Shown here: positions 5,796 through 8,054 of the stretch, piece by piece | Layout of the letters: each line of letters starts with the position of its first letter | Numbering within the stretch: position 1 is the stretch's first letter | Assembly (NCBI GenBank): GCA_016929465.1 | Contig: JAFGIT010000283.1 | Coordinates: forward strand, 1-8,054 | Direction: 5' to 3' | Source: JAFGIT01 sp016929465 [NCBI: Candidatus Coatesbacteria bacterium] | GTDB taxonomy: Bacteria; B130-G9 | DNA length: 8,054 nucleotides | Notes under the pieces: model-generated | What the model was told of the DNA's origin: nothing | The model's input: only the letters and a program-made list of their open reading frames with translations | Database searches by the model: none | Program-made: the position numbers and the translations under genes

Positions 5796-7727
5796 TCAAA
5801 TATCGGTCTGAATCGAGAATTGGAAGAGGCTCAGTTCTCCGACTAACGCAAATTGGCCAGCCTGCATTATTGCACCGACAAAGAAATAGTCGCCATCCGG
5901 CCCGGAGGGAACATCGAGAAGCACGACCTTTACTGGGCCAATCGAGGTGCCCTGCTCGACGAAATAACCCGCAAGATATGGAAAGACACCCGGATATAGT
6001 GCTGGAAGAGAAATGACGGTCCCGTCCGGCAGAAAGAAACCGATGTAGATATCGACGGCGATCCCCGGCCCGGCATTGCTGAGCGAGGCATGTCCGATGA
6101 GCTCATCCCCTGGGAGAAAGGACGACTTATTCAATACACACTCAATCTCGGGACTCTTCGCGGAGGGGAGGGGATGATGGTAGCCGAGATCGACCGTGCC
6201 CGAATCGAATACATAGTCGGTCCTGGTCGTGAGCCGGTCCAGTTCGAGCGATATCGCGGTATCGCTTCCGGAATCTATGCAGGGGCTGTCACCGACTTGT
6301 CCGGCCTCCTGACATGAAAGGTAGTAATCGCTCATTGGGCCGGCGGCGAACAGCGGGTCATTGGCGATGTTAGTGCCGCCTACCCAGCCGCCCTCCACAC
6401 AGCAGTAATCCAGGCCGACCGAGCCGTTTTCGATCAGGATATGTTCGCTCCCGTTGCCCCAGAGGATCGAATTCTCGAAAGTCGGCGCCGCTCCCCACCA
6501 ATTGGCCACGCTGCCGCTGTTCGAACCAGCCGAGTTATTCGAGATGGTGCAATTGGATATAGCGGGAGCGCATATTCCATTTGGGGCTTCGAATTCGAAA
6601 GCGCCACCGTTTCCATCGGCGGAGTTCCCCACGATGAGGCAGTTGAAGATGGATGGAGAGGCATCGCCGACGGCGATCCCGGCGCCGAAGTTGGCAGTGT
6701 TGTTGAGTATCCGGCAGCTCTCTATTGCCCCATCCAGTTTCCGTCCGGATGATCGAGCCCTTCTCTTGATATCCGCGTTGACCCATGCAATTCCGCCGCC
6801 GCCCTTCGTGACAGAATTCTCGGCAATCCCGCAGCCCACAATCATCGGAGATATATTCAGGCAAGAGATCCCGCCGCCGGTGGTGACAGAGCCGGTGCAG
6901 CTATTCCTCACTATTTCGCAGTCGATTATCTCGGGGACCGCTGGGTCGGCGAGGCTTGTCATCAGAACTTCTTGGAAATGCTCCCTGGCGGTAAGCTCCA
7001 AATAGACCAGATAGATGCCCCCGCCGGAGCCGCCAGCATTCAATCCCAGCCCGGGTTCTGCGGAATTGTCCGCAATCGAGCACCGCTCGATTCTTGGAAA
7101 AGAGGTCGATGAGAAGATACCGCCGCCGAGGCTCTTACCGCCGCTCAAGAGAGTGCCCTTGACGGTATTTCCCACGATCTCGCAGTCCACGATATACGGG
7201 GCGGAAACAAACATGTAGATGCCGCCGCCTTGAACGGCTTTGTTGCCTGTTATCCGGCAATTGCGGATGGTTGGCATCGATCCCTTATCGCAGAGTATCC
7301 CGCCGCCTGTGGAATCGCTCCCGCTTCCGCCAACGTCGCCACCAGTTATGGTGAATCCGTCGATGACGAGGTCGGTGGCCATGTCCAAGTGAATAACGCG
7401 GGAGGATGAGCCCGAGGCGTCTATGAACGTGGACTCCATTCCGTCGCCGATCAGGGATACATAGCTCCCTACGCTCAGAGGGAAGGTCTCCCCATTGGCG
7501 GCCCCGCTGTAGGTACCTGCGGCCACGTGAATCTCCGCGGGATCCGCCTCACTGCAAATAGCCGACGAAATCGCGTGGCTGATTGTATGCCAAGCAGTGG
7601 CTGGCGAGAGCCCGTCATTCGCGTCACTTCCCGTCCCAGCATTGACGTAGAATTCGCCGCCAAATGCCGATCCACATGTCCAAAAAATCAGACCAATAGC
7701 ACTGATCGCCAAAATCGAGATTCGCAT
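5796..7727 (-). CDS. Secreted right-handed beta-helix protein with C-terminal module
   Basis: Exported protein of 643 residues. A Sec signal peptide (1-23) has MR, a hydrophobic core and likely cleavage after SAFG. It is followed by FYVNAGTGSDANDGLSPATA (26-45), the DUF1565-like entry to many beta-helix proteins. Coils repeat the pattern GGGI...P.I..C.I..N (GGGI at 141, 167, 201, 235, 284 and 310; GAGI at 348). The helix closes with SPCIDSGS...TRTDYVFDSGTVDLGYHHP (about 481-519). A separate beta-rich domain (522-643) contains FLPGDELIG and ends AGQFALVGELSLFQFS. The ATG at 7727 is preceded by GGGGAGG at 6 bases and starts the signal peptide exactly; an upstream ATG at 7763 would add 12 charged residues before it. 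Such proteins act at the cell surface or outside the cell, often binding or cleaving polysaccharide, but no catalytic residues are evident. The C-terminus is homologous to that of the gene at the right edge. Confidence 0.9.
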   Translation of the reverse strand: MRISILAISAIGLIFWTCGSAFGGEFYVNAGTGSDANDGLSPATAWHTISHAISSAICSEADPAEIHVAAGTYSGAANGETFPLSVGSYVSLIGDGMESTFIDASGSSSRVIHLDMATDLVIDGFTITGGDVGGSGSDSTGGGILCDKGSMPTIRNCRITGNKAVQGGGIYMFVSAPYIVDCEIVGNTVKGTLLSGGKSLGGGIFSSTSFPRIERCSIADNSAEPGLGLNAGGSGGGIYLVYLELTAREHFQEVLMTSLADPAVPEIIDCEIVRNSCTGSVTTGGGISCLNISPMIVGCGIAENSVTKGGGGIAWVNADIKRRARSSGRKLDGAIESCRILNNTANFGAGIAVGDASPSIFNCLIVGNSADGNGGAFEFEAPNGICAPAISNCTISNNSAGSNSGSVANWWGAAPTFENSILWGNGSEHILIENGSVGLDYCCVEGGWVGGTNIANDPLFAAGPMSDYYLSCQEAGQVGDSPCIDSGSDTAISLELDRLTTRTDYVFDSGTVDLGYHHPLPSAKSPEIECVLNKSSFLPGDELIGHASLSNAGPGIAVDIYIGFFLPDGTVISLPALYPGVFPYLAGYFVEQGTSIGPVKVVLLDVPSGPDGDYFFVGAIMQAGQFALVGELSLFQFSIQTDI

Positions 7728-7733
7728 ACCCGT

Positions 7734-7740
7734 CCTCCCC
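7734..7740 (-). promoter_or_regulatory. Strong ribosome binding site of the beta-helix gene
   Basis: GGGGAGG on the minus strand ends 6 bases before the ATG at 7727. It selects that start over the ATG at 7763, which would place non-signal-peptide residues first. Confidence 0.8.
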
Positions 7741-7755
7741 TTTAACGAAATTACA

Positions 7756-7775
7756 CGGCGCACCCTTTCGCGCCG
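7756..7775 (-). promoter_or_regulatory. Leader hairpin upstream of the beta-helix gene
   Basis: CGGCGC and GCGCCG pair as a 6-bp GC-only stem around an 8-base loop. It lies between the predicted transcription start near 7794 and the ribosome binding site at 7734-7740. No T-run follows, so it is not a plain terminator. A role in transcript stability or in insulating the ribosome binding site is possible but inferred. Confidence 0.35.
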
Positions 7776-7800
7776 CTATTTTAGATCGTATTCCGAGGAG

Positions 7801-7830
7801 ATTATAGCGACCAAATCGCTCTGGCGTAAA
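7801..7830 (-). promoter_or_regulatory. Sigma70-type promoter for the beta-helix gene
   Basis: On the minus strand TTTACG (complement of 7825-7830, four of six consensus positions) is followed after 18 bases by a perfect TATAAT (complement of 7801-7806). Predicted start is near 7794, giving a leader of about 67 bases. Together with the terminator-like hairpin at 7908-7927, this supports transcription of the beta-helix gene as its own unit. Confidence 0.5.
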
Positions 7831-7907
7831 GACAATTTGGGGCAGTTCGAATGCCAGAGATAGCGCGAGCATCGAACAGACGTCCCGCCGACGCCGCTCT
7901 GTCACCT

Positions 7908-7927
7908 AAAACAGCCGGCATCGGCTG
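7908..7927 (-). terminator. Intrinsic terminator candidate of the right-edge gene
   Basis: On the minus strand CAGCCG-ATGC-CGGCTG forms a 6-bp GC-rich stem with a 4-base loop, followed at once by TTTT. It begins 27 bases beyond the stop codon of the partial gene at 7955-8054. The T-run is short, so termination may be partial. Position and form fit a terminator separating that gene from the beta-helix gene. Confidence 0.5.
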
Positions 7928-7954
7928 ATCTCTAATATTACAACAGCCGCGCTC

Positions 7955-8054
7955 TTACTCTACGATCAGACTGAACGAGAAGAGCGATATCTCACCGATG
8001 ACATCGAATTGGCCAGGCGTCGAGAGCGCTCCGGCAAAGAGATAGCCGCCCTCC
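7955..8054 (-). CDS. C-terminal end of a paralogous secreted protein (partial)
   Basis: The last 32 codons and TAA stop of a minus-strand gene whose body lies beyond the window. The residues read EGGYLFAGALS...PGQFDVIGEISLFSFS...VE. Aligned without gaps to the C-terminus of the beta-helix protein (DGDYFFVGAIM...AGQFALVGELSLFQFS), 15 of 32 positions are identical, both ending within a few residues of the last shared Ser. It is therefore almost certainly a homologous C-terminal module in a neighbouring gene of the same orientation. Whether the missing N-terminal part is also a beta-helix cannot be seen here. A terminator-like hairpin follows the stop. Confidence 0.8.
   Translation of the reverse strand, partial: EGGYLFAGALSTPGQFDVIGEISLFSFSLIVE

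Noticed and set aside
6454-7005. Plus-strand open frame of 183 codons opposite the beta-helix gene
   Set aside because: Its proline- and alanine-rich sequence is the antisense product of Gly- and Ile-rich coil repeats. The minus strand has the signal peptide, repeats and C-terminal module.
7700-7727. Lipoprotein signal for the beta-helix protein because of a Cys at residue 18
   Set aside because: The residues before Cys18 (F-W-T) do not fit a lipobox, and a good type I cleavage site follows at SAFG, so ordinary secretion is more likely.
7624-7905. Minus-strand 93-codon frame across the beta-helix promoter and signal peptide region
   Set aside because: It overlaps the true signal peptide in another frame, spans the promoter, leader hairpin and ribosome binding site, and its sequence has no domain character.

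Overview
This window reads as the chromosome of a Gram-negative-type bacterium. The evidence is an envelope glycosyltransferase, a Sec-exported beta-helix protein, soluble two-component proteins, consensus-like sigma70 promoters and strong Shine-Dalgarno sites. The kinase and beta-helix families are common in Deltaproteobacteria and in uncultured candidate phyla, but the sequence alone does not fix a phylum. No tRNA, rRNA, CRISPR array, insertion sequence or phage gene was seen.

Layout: (1) 1-1680, plus strand: most of a GT39/ArnT-like membrane glycosyltransferase. It lacks its expected N-terminal part and is preceded by about 80 bases of AT-richer sequence that does not continue the family. 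(2) 1681-1741: a short gap between convergent genes with a GC-rich hairpin. (3) 1742-5387, minus strand: a three-gene signalling operon, transcribed in the order response regulator with an unrecognised output domain (4278-5387), soluble histidine kinase (3189-4145), then receiver-histidine kinase hybrid (1742-3199). The two kinase genes overlap by 11 bases. A good promoter candidate lies at 5511-5540. (4) 5388-5795: about 400 bases without a convincing gene. (5) 5796-7727, minus strand: a secreted right-handed beta-helix protein with its own promoter, leader hairpin and strong ribosome binding site. (6) 7908-7927: a terminator-like hairpin. (7) 7955-8054, minus strand: the last 32 codons of another gene, cut by the window edge, whose C-terminus is clearly homologous to that of the beta-helix protein. 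This suggests a tandem family of secreted proteins sharing a C-terminal module.

How the parts work together: the three signalling proteins carry two histidine kinase cores and two receiver domains. They have no membrane segment and no recognisable DNA-binding, GGDEF, EAL or HD-GYP output, so they look like a cytoplasmic phosphorelay whose output must come from the unrecognised C-terminal half of the first gene or from protein contacts. No functional link from the relay to the flanking cell-surface genes can be read from the sequence. The most useful leads are the unknown output domain, the tandem C-terminal module of the secreted proteins, and the broken 5' end of the glycosyltransferase gene.
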